This document shows positions 21,022 to 31,631 of a stretch of DNA of 64,000 nucleotides, piece after piece; positions within the stretch are counted from its first letter, which is position 1; each line of letters begins with the position of its first letter. Origin of the DNA: Strigops habroptila (Eukaryota; Chordata; Aves; Psittaciformes; Psittacidae); the NCBI RefSeq assembly GCF_004027225.2, contig NC_046358.1:5236720-5300719 (forward strand), written 5' to 3'. A program made the position numbers and the translations under genes. The notes below the pieces were generated by a model, which saw nothing but the letters and a program-made list of their open reading frames with translations, was not told the DNA's origin and searched no databases.

Positions 21022-24000
21022 ATGAAGGGAGGCGCCGCAGGTGGGTCCGGCGGGAGGGCGGGGAAGGCGGTGAGCTCTGCGGAGGTGTGTCCCCCGGCGG
21101 GTGCGAAGGGCCCTGGGCTGTGGGTTCGAGGCGGCTCGTTGCCTGTTTCCATAGCGTTGTTGTGGCCGTAACGGGGGTCTTTGGTTTCCCGGGAATTGGC
21201 TTTCCAAGCACACCCCTCCGCCCCAGCCTCCGGAGCGCGGAGCCGCTGTCCATGGAGCGCGGAGCTGTGTCTATGGGTTCGCTGATCCCGGGCGCTGTTA
21301 TGATAAGGAAGAAAGGCAGTAGGTGTGTTGGTTACACCGTCATTATTACACTGCTGTGCTCTTGTCAGGCCACCCCTGGAATACCGTGTTCGGTTTTGGT
21401 CCTTGCAATGCAAAAACGATGTGGACAGGCTGGAGAGGATCCACAGAAGGGCCACAAAGATGATCCAGGGACTGGGAAGCCACATGAGGAAGGGCTGAGA
21501 GAGCTGGGCTTGTCAGCCTAGAGAAAAGAAGGCTTAGGAGAGACCTTATCACCATGTTTTAGTATTTAGAGGGTGGCTATAAAGAAGATGGAGACTCACT
21601 TTTTACAAGGAGTTAAATGGAAAAGACAAGGGGTGATGGGCACAAGTTACTTCTGGGGAGATTCCAGTTGGACACAAGAGGAACATTTTTCATAATGATA
21701 ATCGTCAGCCATTGGAATAATCTCCTCATGGAAGTGGTGACTCCCCGTTGAGTGTAAGATTTTGCTTTATGGGACACTTTACTGTTCCTGCACCTCTCTT
21801 TCTTTATAGTGAAGATGCCATGGATGCAAAGGGGAGCTTTATGTTTACAAAGAAGAGTGTGAGGTTTACAGTAGTCTTTAGCAGCTGTTGGCATTTCTTT
21901 AGCGACTTGGCACCAGCCTTCTGGAAGTCGCGCAGGACGGTAGAGGCAGCTGGTTCTGTTATGTCAAGAGGAAAGAGTGGTTCATCCGTCCATATCCTGG
22001 TGCTCTGCATGGTCACTTTGGTGTGCTGGGCTGCAGAGCACCTTGACTTACAGAGATGAAGAGTCTTAACTGAAGTCTGACTTCAGTTAAGACTCCTGGA
22101 TTTGCAGGGTAGGCTCATACTTGGTACGATGTGTTCTCTGCTATTTGCAGTTCCTCAGTCTCTTACAGACTAATGTACAGGTACTTTTCAGACAGACCAG
22201 AACTATTGTAAATTCACACTAAGGGTAGAATTAAGGCAGGCCGTCATCAGGGATGGGGTGGGCTTATCCAGCCATTCAGGGATGTAGACATTACTTCCTG
22301 TGAACAGAACTTGAGCAAAGAAGGAGGAGCCTTCCTGTATCAAGCAGAGCTATTGTAAAAAAAATGCATATTCGACAAAATAAAGCCTGGAAGAGTAACT
22401 ATGAATCTCCTGGAGAAAAATTCTGTCTTTGGGGAAACATTGTACTGGAAATCACGTTCACTATTAATTGAAGAAATTTGTGGTGTTAGTCATCATGGCT
22501 GACAGTTGAGGTGTAGAAATAAGTTTAAAGTGGATGAAGGTGGACATGTATTTGCTCCTGTCAAGACCCACGTGAAAAAGGAGCACTTTACAGCAGTCCT
22601 TCTCTGGTTCAGAAGGTTTTTCAACCCACAGTCTCCTTGGAGCTCTGCAAACAGTCTCTGGTACCTACTTCGAGGAGTTATCTTTTAAACTGAGTTCTCC
22701 TTACACCTTGGGAAACAGTGACTAACAACATCTAACAGGTTATTTTGCATGCTAAAGATGTATGGCACGTTAACAAACTGAGTGTAACCATCAGTTACCT
22801 CATTTGGTTAGCTTGAAGGACTGGTGGTTATGTCTCGCAGACTTCTCGCGTATCTTTGGGGTAAAACCAAGTTCACCTTACTTGATACCGCTGCATCATG
22901 TTGGTTCTGGATGGTAATTAACTCCTGGTGCTAAGAACTGCTGTCTGTGCTCTCTGTTAGTATGATACTGTAATCCTTTTCCTATCTAGCCCAGCTATGG
23001 TGCTTCCACATTTTTTTGGCTTCCCAAGTTTCCTAGGGTGGTTGCTGGTCTTTCCACTTGAATAACTGTTGCTGCATTTTTTTGTGTTAGTGAAATGAAT
23101 TGTAAAAAGCTATGCACGTCTCCCAGTTCTGCTGGGACGTGATGCTCACTGTACTGGAAGTTTTGTATATGTTATAATTTTAATCACGCCAACTTCTCAT
23201 TTGTTGTTTGAGATTCTGAAGCTCAAGCAGAAGTTTCTGGCTGCACTATTTATATTCAGTCTAAAATATGCTGGCCTCTTACCAATATGTTTGATTTTTC
23301 CCTGTATCCTGAAGTACTGCATAATCATGTTAGTGGAGAAAGACATGTAATTATTGTGATTTTACAGATTGCTGGAGGTCTGATCTGTGCAGCACCATGG
23401 ATTCATCAGAAGAGACTGGAGGCTCCTCTGCAGAAGAAAACTACTTTGTGAACTACACCTTCACCGACCGCTCCCACTCAGGCCGTGTGGCCCAGGGTAT
23501 TATGAAATTATGCTTGGAGGATGAGCTCTTTGCTGATGTTACAATATCCGTGGAAGGCAAAGAATTCCAGCTGCACCGCTTGGTCCTCTCAGCTCAGAGC
23601 TGCTTTTTTCGTTCTATGTTCACTTCCAACCTAAAGGAGGCCCACAACCGGGTGATTGAGCTGCAGGACGTTAGCGAGAGTGTCTTTCAGCTCCTTGTGG
23701 ACTATATTTACCATGGGACTGTAAAGCTGAGGGCAGAGGAGTTGCAGGAGACCTACGAAGTGGCAGACATGTACCAGCTGACTGCCCTTTTTGAAGAGTG
23801 CTCCCGTTTTCTGGCCCGTACAGTGCAGGTTAGGAACTGTCTGCAGGTCATGTGGTTGGCAGATCAACACAGTGACATGGAGCTCTACACAGCTGCCAAA
23901 CACTGTGCAAAGTCACATTTGTCTCAACTGCAAGACACAGAGGAGTTCCTACACCTGCCTCTCCGCCTACTGACAGATATCCTTACAGGTAAGGAGTTCT

Positions 24001-27000
24001 TGGGACTAGCCAGGATGTGGATGTAGAAGGAGACTTTCAGAGAGTCTATCAGGGGTTGAACAAAATAGATGGAAAGATCCAAGCTTTCAGAATCACTATT
24101 CAGAGGCTTAGCTAAGCTAAGCAAAGCAAAACATTCTGGATAACCTGATGAGAAAAAAACCCTATTCATTGTTACTGGACACGAAGCATCTAAGCTATAG
24201 AAAAGAGGCACAGAGGGTGCTGGTAATTCCCAACAGTTCCTGAGTCAACAGGTCAGATGTATTACAGGTTTTTTAAATATAACTTAGTGACTTTCAACAA
24301 TTTGTTGTATTTTTATTTGCATTAAAAGTAAACCAAAGAAGCCTTACCAGAAATGAACACTTTATTAAAGTATCATTCTTTAGTATGTAATCATTTAACA
24401 TAATAATGTAACAACTCAACATTTGTAAGAAGGCTCGAGGACAAGCTATATTTTTAAGACTATGTTCGTGTTATTAACAATTGTATATAATTGTTAGGAT
24501 TCTTTAGGCTAGGCACTCAGCTGCCTGAAATAGAGGCATTGTAACATCTTAGGTAATACAGTAATTACCCTGCTTGTCAAGGTAATAGCGTTCCCCAGTA
24601 ATGATGCTGTGACTCAGTGCTGTGAAGGATGTGTTAATACGTCAAGAACGTAGTCCAACTGCCACCAATCCTTAAAGTTTCTCTGCTGCCGTAGCAGGTA
24701 CAGCCAGTGCGTGAAAAACTCTTCATGATGCTGCATTCACAATTTCATTTTTGTGCATTTATGTATCTTTGCTAGAGGAAGCAAGAACGTAGAAGAAGCT
24801 CACACATTCAAGTGTGCTGGACTTGGGACCAGAGAGATTGCCCCTTCCTTGCTTTAATCAAATAACTTTGTAAATGAGTAAATAACTATACTTCGTGTAT
24901 CACCTGTTTTATATGTTGTTACAACAATAAATCTGCCATGACTGGCTACTTTGGAATACTGTCAAATCTTTAAATCTTTAAAAAGATTTAAAGTAGCCTT
25001 TAAAGTTGATGCTATGCATATGAGAGTCTTTACAGATATTGCATTGTATTATCTCTATTGCATCTAAAGAAATTCACAGTCGAAAACCTATTGAGAATAT
25101 GGACTGATAGTTTAAAAAAACCTATTATAAAATTAATTTTGATAATTAGCTAAAGTTATTAAACAATGTTGTGAGTTCCTTAAGAAAAACTAAATTCCTA
25201 AAATCATGAAATAAAGCTATAGTGGTCAATCACCCTTAACTTCCTAGGAATTACATGTAGTAAAAATAGTTTTAGGACTGCGGCCTTTAGTGCTTGTGAT
25301 CCTAACTTAAAATAATTGCTCAATAAAACTTTTTTTTCATGCATCATCTATTTCCATATATAGAATAACATTACTTAATATTTATGCCAAAACTAAGCTC
25401 ATAAAATGTATTAAAATCTGAAATACACTCTTACTGCTGGTAGGGAAAATTTGTCTTCTGCAGTTCCTGCCTCTGTTTAGTTAATGGTGAATTAAATAGA
25501 GGAAGCTATTAGTGGCAAGGATTAAAATTAATGAAGTAGTAATTTATTAAGCTTTTATTGCACTCTAGGACCTATTTCAAAATCAGAGTTTCTCCATTTA
25601 GCCGCTACATGTGATGGATAGCTTATGGAAATCCCCTTTACTAATGGAGTTGAAATACCTGCTTTTGTTCCACACTTTTTTCTCCTCCCTTACAGTAAAA
25701 GGAAAGCGTTGGAATTTGTCTGATGCCTTTAGCATCATTGAATGCAGGGTTTGATGTGAGAGCAAATTGCAAAATCAGAAAGCCTTCACAGGGAAGCCTT
25801 TCAATGAATAAAGCATAATTGCTGGCTTTCAAGCTGGAAGTAAATACCTAAAATCATCTAGGTAACATACTGATGACGATGCAATAGTTTGTGGCATGAC
25901 CAAAGCTTCCAGTTATGTCTAGAAACACTGAAATCTGATGCAGTCTCTTGCGTGTTTCCTATAGTCACACTGCTAAGGAAAGCTACAAAAGCTCATTGGG
26001 GATTTCCAAATGTTAAGAGGATAGCAGCAACAGCAGATGTTCAGTCTTGAGGGTCAGCTGTCTGACAGTGCTCAGAGAAGGAAAATTTCTGCAAATGGCT
26101 TGCTAGATAGGTGTCTAGGACCAGCCAGAAAGAAAAACAGCTGCTGAGATTCTCAAATAAGAGAATCTTTTTGCCTAAATACTTAAATAAGAAAATATTT
26201 TTCATCATCAGTCACAAAGCATTTAAGTTCTCTTTCCTGCCCTTCCTCTCGGACATAGGTTCCTTTGTTGAAACTCATCCAAAGTGCTTAAGATCTGGCA
26301 GCTCCGTCTTCTGATACTTATCCAAACTAATTTCATGTAGATGTCAGGCTGTCAGTGCGGATCATGCCTGCCAAAATCTGTAAGCCTCTATATCCCTTTT
26401 TACTCTCTAGAAAACACGGTTTGGGGTGGGAGTAGGGGAAGAGAGTCACAGGAAAAGGATGTTCCTGAGTACATACACCTTTGTCTAGATATTATAAATG
26501 CCTTTCTGTCCCCAAACCGCAGATGGCGTTCCATGTTCTCAGAATCCGACAGTTGCCATAGAAACCTGGATCAACTTCAACAAGGAGGAGCGAGCGGGCT
26601 TTTCGGAGACACTGCGATCGAGTCTGAAGGTATAAAAAGCCCTTCTGTTCCGGGGTTGGTGTAGCACTTGCTGGTTTCACACTTCCCAAGCCAGGGTATT
26701 CTGCTCACAGGTGTGAAAGTCCCAAAACACAAATGCCATTGAAATTCATGGTGCTTGTGTGAGGAATACTTTCATTGTCATAGATAGTAACCCCACTGAC
26801 AGCTTTTCTAATTTAACCCGAGGCTGCTTTCAGTAGTGATTAGAGCAATGCCACAAATAACTTATTTCACCAGATGCTCTGTTACGAGAGAGACCATTCA
26901 GAAATCCTAATTGAGCATTCCTCTCATAACTCTACTCCCTCATTGATGTAACCAGCCCTTACCTAAACCACAGACACTTGAGTTCCAGTGAAGTCTGTTG

Positions 27001-28066
27001 CTATTTGCTATGTCACATATGACTGGTATATTAAAAAGGCTTTGAGGCTCTGAATCCTGAACACTGTAAGGTGGCAGGACTTGGGAAGCAGGTCACACAC
27101 CTCAGGCCCACAGGTGGGTCTTAAGCTGAAAAATTGGGTCTTAGGCATCACTAATGTTTGTGTAAACAGGTCCAGTTCTGCTGACACACTCCTCCTTTCT
27201 CTCAGGTGATAGGAGAAAACGTTCACATCTACCTGATTGGAAAGGAGTCATCACGTACGCATTCACTCGCTGTCTCTCTGCATTGTGCTGATGATGACTC
27301 CATAAGTGTGAGTGGCCAGAACAGCCTGTGTCACCAGATCACCGCAGCCTGCAAACATGGCAGTGACCTGTACGTGGTTGGTGGCTCCATTCCACGACGC
27401 ATGTGGAAATGCAACAATGCAACCATAGACTGGGAATGGTGTGCTCCTCTGCCCCGTGATCGGCTCCAACACACCCTCGTCTCCGTGCCAAGCAAGGATG
27501 CAATATACTCACTGGGGGGGAAAACTCTGCAGGACACTCTCTCTAATGCTGTCATATATTACAGAGTACGAGACAACGTCTGGACAGAGACCAGCCAGTT
27601 GGAAGTGGCAGTCTCTGGAGCTGCAGGTGTAAACCTTAATGGTGTCATTTACCTGCTGGGTGGAGAGGAAAATGACTTGGACTTCTTCACCAAGCCCTCT
27701 CGGCTAATTCAGTGCTATGATACCAACACAGAGAAATGCCACGTGAAGCCATACGTACTGCCTTTTGCAGGCCGCATGCATGCAGCTGTACACAAGGATG
27801 TGGTGTTCATTGTAGCCGAGGGGGATTCACTGTTGTGCTATAATCCCCTTCTGGATAGCTTCACCCGGCTATGCCTGCCAGATGCCTGGAGCTCAGTACC
27901 ATCCCTCTGGAAAATCGCCAGCTGCAATGGCAGCATCTATGTCTTTCGTGATCGCTATAAAAAGGGTGATGCAAACACTTTTAAACTTAACCCAGCCACC
28001 TCTGTTGTAACAGTCACAAGTGGCATCAAAGTGCTGCTCACTAACCTGCAGTTTGTCCTGGCCTAA
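21022..28066 (+). CDS. KBTBD4: kelch repeat and BTB domain-containing protein 4
   Basis: KBTBD4 is a substrate adaptor for CUL3 ubiquitin ligases; in human it targets the CoREST-HDAC complex, notably with UM171 or with cancer indels. Four coding exons fit in phase: 21022-21040, 23368-23988, 26523-26629 and 27206-28066, giving 535 residues (human long form 534). The short first exon (MKGGAA, then D across the junction) matches human MKGGNAD. A second in-frame start at 23397 (MDSSEE) matches the shorter human form. The BTB domain is about residues 60-155 (FADVTISVEG ... YIYHGTV), BACK about 160-255, and the kelch propeller about 290-535, ending LLTNLQFVLA. The loop IPRRM at about 311-315, the site of medulloblastoma insertions in human, is present. 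The gene starts head to head with NDUFS3 and ends tail to tail with PTPMT1. Confidence 0.97.
21340..21755 (+). repeat. CR1 LINE ORF2 fragment without 3' tail
   Basis: It contains 'ggacaggctggagaggatcc', 'acagaagggccacaaagatg' and 'gagagagctgggcttgtcag', the C-terminal part of CR1 ORF2 in plus orientation. The tail is missing, so the copy is truncated or broken at the 3' side. Confidence 0.85.
22061..22095. repeat. perfect 17-bp inverted repeat with one-base loop
   Basis: GAGTCTTAACTGAAGTC at 22061-22077 is followed by one T and then its exact reverse complement at 22079-22095. It lies in KBTBD4 intron 1. Confidence 0.95.
23989..26522 (+). other. KBTBD4: KBTBD4 intron 2
   Basis: The intron starts GTAAGG and ends in an AG at 26521-26522 after a weak pyrimidine tract. 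Much of 24240-25640 is AT-rich. It holds a 12-bp-arm palindrome at 24968-24993. I see no CR1 copy and no gene. Confidence 0.85.
24968..24993. repeat. AT-rich palindrome, 12-bp arms
   Basis: CTTTAAATCTTT (24968-24979) and its exact reverse complement (24982-24993) are separated by two A. Further CTTTAAA-type units flank it on both sides. Confidence 0.9.
26630..27205 (+). other. KBTBD4: KBTBD4 intron 3
   Basis: The donor is AAG followed by GTATAA and the acceptor is CTCTCAG before the codons for VIGENVH. Nothing else was recognised in it. Confidence 0.85.
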
Positions 28067-28840
28067 GCAGGAAAAACAGGCCCAGTGATAGAAAGGGCAG
28101 CAATGGTATTCTGCTGTGCAGCTCAGAGGCACCTACCACCCTCAGCACCAGTCCCGATTACTACGAGCTCACAACATCCAGTAAAGACCCCATCCTCTAT
28201 ACTGTGCAGAGGAAGTACAGGCTTTCTGGCTGTGGGCCTGTTCTGTTACATAGCACTATTAAAGTTGAACGGCTGCATCGTAGATTTCAGATGGACTAAA
28301 TGCTATTACTTTGATCCCTTGATGATAAGCTGCTTGTGTTTGAGGCCCAAACTGCAGCAAATGGCCTTTTTAGGCAGGAACCAATCTGCCAATAACAAAT
28401 CCTGTGGCATATGGACAACGTCCTCCTTGGCCCAGACTGCTGATTTTAACTGCCTGGGAGATTGTGTGTTACAGCCATGTCAAAGTTAGACTGTGCACTG
28501 TGTCCTCCAGGGATGTCCCCATTTAAACATTCCTGTGTCCCCATCACAGAAAGAGGCACTGGCAGAAATATTTACAGCAGATTCCAGAGCTGACCCCAAG
28601 TAGGTTGCATTATTCAACACTTCTCCTAGAGGAGTGGTAACAAACTGGGAACTTGCTTACTGCTCTGTCATCATGTAGCATAAAGACAGAGATGGTTTTT
28701 ATGAGCACTGGCTTCCTTTACTGTACAGGGAATCCCCACCTCTAATCATAATGTAGTGTTGATTAAAGACAGAATTAAGACCACTTCCTCCTACCCCTCT
28801 CTGTTGGCACTGTAACCCTTTGGGTAAGAATCTGAATAAA
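28067..28840 (+). other. KBTBD4: KBTBD4 3' UTR with polyadenylation signal
   Basis: The sequence after the stop codon runs without repeats to AATAAA at 28835-28840, giving a 3' UTR of about 0.8 kb. The PTPMT1 signal on the other strand lies only about 185 bases further on. Confidence 0.65.
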
Positions 28841-29024
28841 GTCTCTGCTGAGACAAAGTTTCCTTTCCCTTTGCTGCAAATGTTACAGAACTTCCTGTGG
28901 ATTGCAGGTCAGCTCAGCACTGATACTGTGTGTGGGAGAGAACTATGGGGCTCCAAGAGAATTAAGGTATTGGCCACAAGGAAAGGTTTTAATGAAACTT
29001 TACTGTAATTTATGTAAAAACTTC

Positions 29025-29030
29025 TTTATT
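29025..29030 (-). terminator. PTPMT1: polyadenylation signal of PTPMT1
   Basis: TTTATT on the plus strand gives AATAAA on the minus strand about 90 bases past the PTPMT1 stop codon at 29121-29123. Confidence 0.65.
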
Positions 29031-29120
29031 GGTGGTCAAGAAGTTCAATGCATAGATCATTAAGACTCAAGTTTCTTTTAAAGCAGCCAAGACAAGAGAT
29101 TTTGATATATCTTACTGACA

Positions 29121-31631
29121 CTATGCAGTTGTCCCAGCGATCACGTTCCTGTGAAATGTCTCCAAGACCTGGACTTGCTTGTGCCGAATGAGGATGTGGG
29201 GACGGATCTTGGCAATAGCCTCTATTGCTTCCTGAGGGCTCCAGTGATGCAGCTGAAAAGGCAGAAACCCTGCAAGTGAAAATACACTCCCTCTCTGTAC
29301 TAGTTAATAGAGCCTTCCTGGAGGCTACAGGCAACACTAGGGTTGTTTTGCCCCTTCTGTTTACTTCATGTTCCTCACAGAGGGGCCTGAACATCAATGC
29401 AAGTTCATGAAATGGGTCCCTCAGGTAAAAAGGGATGGTTACTGCTTGGGATCTCCATTTTCTGTCTCACTCACACTTCCATCAAATTGTGAATGGTTTC
29501 CTGTCCTAGTCCCACCAGACCAGAGCAAAAGTGCAGCTTGCTGCTTTGATTTTTTGGAAACCTTTATGAATATTCTTATCACACTTCAGCACTTAGAAAA
29601 TTTTCCAGGGAGCACTTGAAAACACCAATATTAAAATCCACATGTGGGATTTTGTTCTTAGTGCTGGGTCTGTAGAGGAACTCAGAAAACCAAAGTCACT
29701 TCTCTTGATCCTGATTTGCATTTATTGAAAAGCTTAGAAAGGTTCACCACTTCAGCTAACTAAGGAGAAAAATCTGAACAAAAATGGATGTTTAATCTGC
29801 TCAGTGAACCTACCCTCACAAGTGACTTGCTATTCCCATCTCAATCTGTTCCTCCATAGAATTAAAACCAGCAGTATCGCTCAAAACTTCCATCTGCCAC
29901 ATTCTACAAATCATCAGTCCAAGCTTGGACCTCTCCTAAACTGGGTCTCCAGTCCAAACTCTATAAAGTCATAGAATCTAGAGAGCAGGGAAGAAATGTA
30001 GCATGTGTAGGGCTGTAGATACACATGTGCCTGTGTACACATGTAATGGAGCATCTCCCCTGTGAAGAAAGGCTGAGAGAGTTGTGGTGGTTCAGCCTGG
30101 AGAAGAGAAGACTCTGAGGAGACCTTATTGTGACCTTTCAGCTCTGAAAAGTTCTATAAGAAAGATCGGGAGATACTTCTTAGCAGGGCCTGTTGTGATA
30201 GGATGAGGGGTGATGGTTTGAAACTAAAAGAGGGGAGATTCAGGCTGGATGTGAGGAAGAAATTCTTTACAATGAGGTTGGTAAAATACTGGCACAGGTT
30301 GCCCAGAGAGGTGGTGGATGCACCAGCCCTGGAGATATTCAAGGCCAGGCTGGATGTGGTTCTGGGCAACCTGATATAGTTGAAGATGTCCTTGCTCATT
30401 GCAGGGGGGTTGGACTAGATGCCCTTTGAAGGTCCCTTCTAACCCAAACTATTCTATGATTCTATGGTACATTAATGCACCTGGTTATTAATGGTCAGGC
30501 TTCTTACGCAAAAGAAAACTGTAAAGGTTGGCTGTATTTGCCTAGACCATAGGAAAATAAACCTCATTTAGCATTGAATCCTTCTTACTTGAATTAAATA
30601 TGCTGCCACCATGGTGGCACTGCGGGAGCGTCCCGCTTTGCAGTGCACATAGACACTGTGACCGCAGGCTCGGTGTTTCAGAATGAATTCAACACCCTTG
30701 TGGAGGTTTTCCAAGGTGGGGACTCCAGTTAGATCCACGGTGCTGAGACGCAGTTGCTCCACTCCCATTGCCTCCCATTCCTGAAATGGACATAGCAGAA
30801 TCGATCAGTTAACTTTGGGGTATTTTGTGGTTATTTTCCAGAAAGTTGGGAAATTCAGTAGGGTTGTAAGCTGACTTTGAATGTTAATACAAACCATTCC
30901 ATTGAATAGAACCATTCTACAATTCTATGTATCCTTTAAATCAGATGTATGAAAACTTCAGCGCTGGCTATCAGAAAGAAGTGAAAGGGAACTGAAAAGG
31001 TGTGGTTCAGCTGAAGGAAAGGAGGGGAGCTGGGATCTCGTCCCGAAGCAAAAGGTGTTCTTGTATGTGCACAGGGATGTACATGGATTCAATATTCCCC
31101 TTTCTGCCGCCGCAGCTCTAACACTTTCTTTCCATCCTCACGTTTTACTGGCCTCTCGCACAGTGTCAGAAGCCAGCTCAGGTACGAAGAAGCCGCGTCT
31201 TTGCTGTCAGAAGCGGTCGCTGTCAGCATCCCGGCTAAAGCCTCGCCAGCGCCGGGACAGCCAGGGCGACAAGAGACCCTGACGGGCACCGGCAGCTCCC
31301 GGGCTCACCTGTGCGGAGCAGCAGAGGAAGCGGGTCTCGTACTCCTCGTTGAGGGTGACTACGGCGCGCACGTTCTCCTCCGCCACCAGCTACGGGCACA
31401 GGCACCGTCAGGCTCCGCCGGCCCCCCGCAGCCCGGCCCGCCTCGCCGCGACCGCCTTACCCTGCGGCTGCGTCCCCGCAGCGGCAGCGCCCCCAGCAGC
31501 ACGGCGCCGTCGATGCGGTGGAACCAGGGCCGACGGGACCCGGGCAGCTGCGCCCGCGCCGCCGTGTACAGCAGCGTCGGGTAGAAGAGCAGTCGCGCCG
31601 CGCCGGCGCCCAGCGCCTCCGCCAGCACCAT
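29121..31631 (-). CDS. PTPMT1: mitochondrial protein tyrosine phosphatase 1 (PGP phosphatase)
   Basis: PTPMT1 dephosphorylates phosphatidylglycerophosphate to phosphatidylglycerol in cardiolipin synthesis at the matrix face of the mitochondrial inner membrane. Four coding exons fit in phase 0 throughout: 31461-31631, 31309-31389, 30589-30780 and 29121-29252, giving 191 residues. Exon 1 encodes the targeting and anchor segment (ARLLFYPTLLYT, about residues 12-23) and WFHRIDGAVLLGALPLR. Exon 2 carries the EEYE loop (about 72-75) typical of this phosphatase. Exon 3 has the catalytic HCKAGRSR (Cys131, Arg137) and the probable general acid Asp100 in STVDLTG. Exon 4 begins LHHWSPQEAI and ends NVIAGTTA. 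The human protein has 201 residues with catalytic Cys132; this one is shorter at the C terminus. It is head to head with CELF1. Intron 3 carries a CR1 copy. Confidence 0.96.
29253..30588 (-). other. PTPMT1: PTPMT1 intron 3
   Basis: The donor on the minus strand is CAA followed by GTAAGAAGG and the acceptor is CTTTTCAG. It contains a CR1 3' end at about 30045-30467 and nothing else recognisable. Confidence 0.85.
30045..30467 (+). repeat. CR1 LINE, 3' part with tail
   Basis: It starts near 'tggagcatctcccctgtgaa', passes 'gaggaagaaattctttacaa' and 'caaggccaggctggatgtgg', and ends in 'attctatgattctatgg'. Plus orientation, antisense to PTPMT1. Confidence 0.92.
30781..31308 (-). other. PTPMT1: PTPMT1 intron 2
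   Basis: GTGAGCC follows the exon 2 end (CCSAQ) and the acceptor is TCCATTTCAG before EWEAMG. No repeat or gene was recognised. The right end is already inside the CpG island. Intron 1 (31390-31460) is only 71 bases. Confidence 0.85.

Larger units (their letters stand above)
21041..23367 (+). other. KBTBD4: KBTBD4 intron 1
   Basis: The intron starts GTGGGT and ends TTTTACAG. It contains the end of the CpG island, a CR1 copy at about 21340-21755 and a perfect palindrome at 22061-22095. The remainder shows no gene. Confidence 0.85.

Noticed and set aside
21117-21130. GGGTTCGAGG, reminiscent of a tRNA B box
   Set aside because: No matching A box or cloverleaf around it; it lies in a CpG island where such a match is likely by chance.
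23989-24026. Continuation of the KBTBD4 BTB exon frame to a stop in the intron
   Set aside because: A good donor (GTAAGG at 23989) and exact phase match to the next exon (DGVPCSQNP) show that this is intron read-through, not the protein end.
31461-31462. Donor of PTPMT1 exon 1 one base earlier (CGCAG followed by GGTAAGG)
   Set aside because: Only the donor after AGG (exon end at 31461, then GTAAGG) keeps the frame into LVAEENV; the other reading breaks it.
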